NCBI GenBank assembly: GCA_031273185.1 | Contig: JAISSG010000141.1 | Coordinates: 1-5,322, forward strand | Length of the DNA stretch: 5,322 nucleotides | Reading direction: 5' to 3' | Source of the DNA: Treponema sp. | GTDB lineage: Bacteria; Spirochaetota; Spirochaetia; Treponematales; Breznakiellaceae | Shown here: positions 4,972 to 5,322 of the stretch, piece after piece | How positions within the stretch are numbered: the stretch's first letter is position 1 | Layout: the number at the start of each line of letters is the position of its first letter | Made by a program: the position numbers and the translations under genes | Notes under the pieces: generated by a model | Databases searched by the model: none | What the model saw: the letters and a program-made list of their open reading frames with translations, nothing else | Told to the model about the DNA's origin: nothing

Positions 4972-5322
4972 CTAAGGTTTTGTGCCGCTGACAATGGCAA
5001 CAACGCCGCCGGCTAAATTCTTGAAGCCCGTTTCCTCCAGCCCGCACTCCGCAAAAATCATCGCCAGCTCTTCCTGCGCGGGAAACACGCACGATGTTTC
5101 ATACAGCAACTGGTAGGCGCTGGCTTTTTTGGCAAAAACTTTTCCCATAAACGGCACGATTATTTTGAAATACAGCCGCCAATAAATTTCCTTGTACACG
5201 GGCAGGGAGGGTTTCGCCATGTCCAGCGACACGACCCTGCCCCCCGGCTTGACCACACGCGCCAGTTCCCGAATCCCCTGCCGCAAATCGGACAGGTTGC
5301 GCAGCCCCCAGCCCACAATCGC
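4972..5322 (-). CDS. UbiE/MenG-family SAM-dependent methyltransferase, C-terminal fragment
   Basis: The last 116 residues of a class I methyltransferase; the 5' part, including the SAM-binding GxGxG motif, lies beyond the window. In-frame sequence continues to the edge, so the GTG at 5316 is an internal valine, not a start. The family pattern is clear: GWGLRNLSDLRQGIRELARV, VKPGGRVVSLDMAKPSLP, YKEIYWRLYFKIIVPFMGK, YQLLYETSCVFPAQEEL and NLAGGVVAIVSGTKP match, in order, the UbiE/COQ5 motifs FGLRN, LKPGG, FSKP, YxxYxxxxxP, YxYLxES and GGVVA. UbiE/MenG methylates demethylmenaquinone or the ubiquinone precursor. Because the substrate depends on whether the organism makes quinones, no gene symbol is given. 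It converges on the barrel gene with a 42-bp gap. Confidence 0.88.
   Translation of the reverse strand, partial: AIVGWGLRNLSDLRQGIRELARVVKPGGRVVSLDMAKPSLPVYKEIYWRLYFKIIVPFMGKVFAKKASAYQLLYETSCVFPAQEELAMIFAECGLEETGFKNLAGGVVAIVSGTKP

Overview
The window looks like an accessory or core-metabolism segment of an anaerobic diderm (outer-membrane-bearing) bacterium of mid GC content. A termite-gut-type Treponema (spirochaete) is my best guess. That rests on two predicted outer-membrane beta-barrel proteins with no lipopolysaccharide-type neighbours, an HdrCBA electron-transfer operon typical of strict anaerobes, and strong AGGAGG ribosome sites. The taxonomic guess is inference; the anaerobic, diderm character is better supported.

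Left part (1-1900, minus strand): a tightly coupled operon hdrC-hdrB-hdrA for a heterodisulfide-reductase-type iron-sulfur complex. hdrC and hdrB overlap by ATGA, and hdrB and hdrA abut as TAAATG. Only the first 108 residues of HdrA lie in the window. The operon has a well-formed sigma-70 promoter (TTGACA, 17 bp, TAATCT). Immediately upstream are three helically phased 10-11 bp repeats, a dyad overlaps the -10, and a small hairpin abuts the hdrC ribosome site. This is the most regulation-rich stretch of the window.

Middle (1913-3538, minus strand): a secreted, outer-membrane Omp85/D15-superfamily-like protein with a signal peptide, an acidic N-terminal stretch, one apparent POTRA-like domain and a beta-barrel. 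Then comes a 302-bp divergent intergenic region (3539-3840) with a candidate plus-strand promoter whose -35 context (13 bp) is identical to that of the hdr promoter.

Right part: on the plus strand, a 362-residue signal-peptide-bearing predicted beta-barrel (3841-4929, GTG start) of unknown function with a short internal 9-residue tandem repeat. Convergent to it is the C-terminal part of a UbiE/MenG-family SAM-dependent methyltransferase (4972-5322, minus strand, running off the window), with an inverted repeat between the two stop codons.

The Hdr proteins would act in the cytoplasm, passing electrons between a flavin/iron-sulfur HdrA and a disulfide or other acceptor at HdrB. The two barrel genes concern the cell envelope and have no visible functional link to the Hdr complex beyond adjacency and similar promoter context. 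No RNA genes, CRISPR arrays, insertion sequences or attachment sites were seen. I found no clearly novel multi-gene system; the most notable signals are the hdr control region and the unusual Omp85-like protein.
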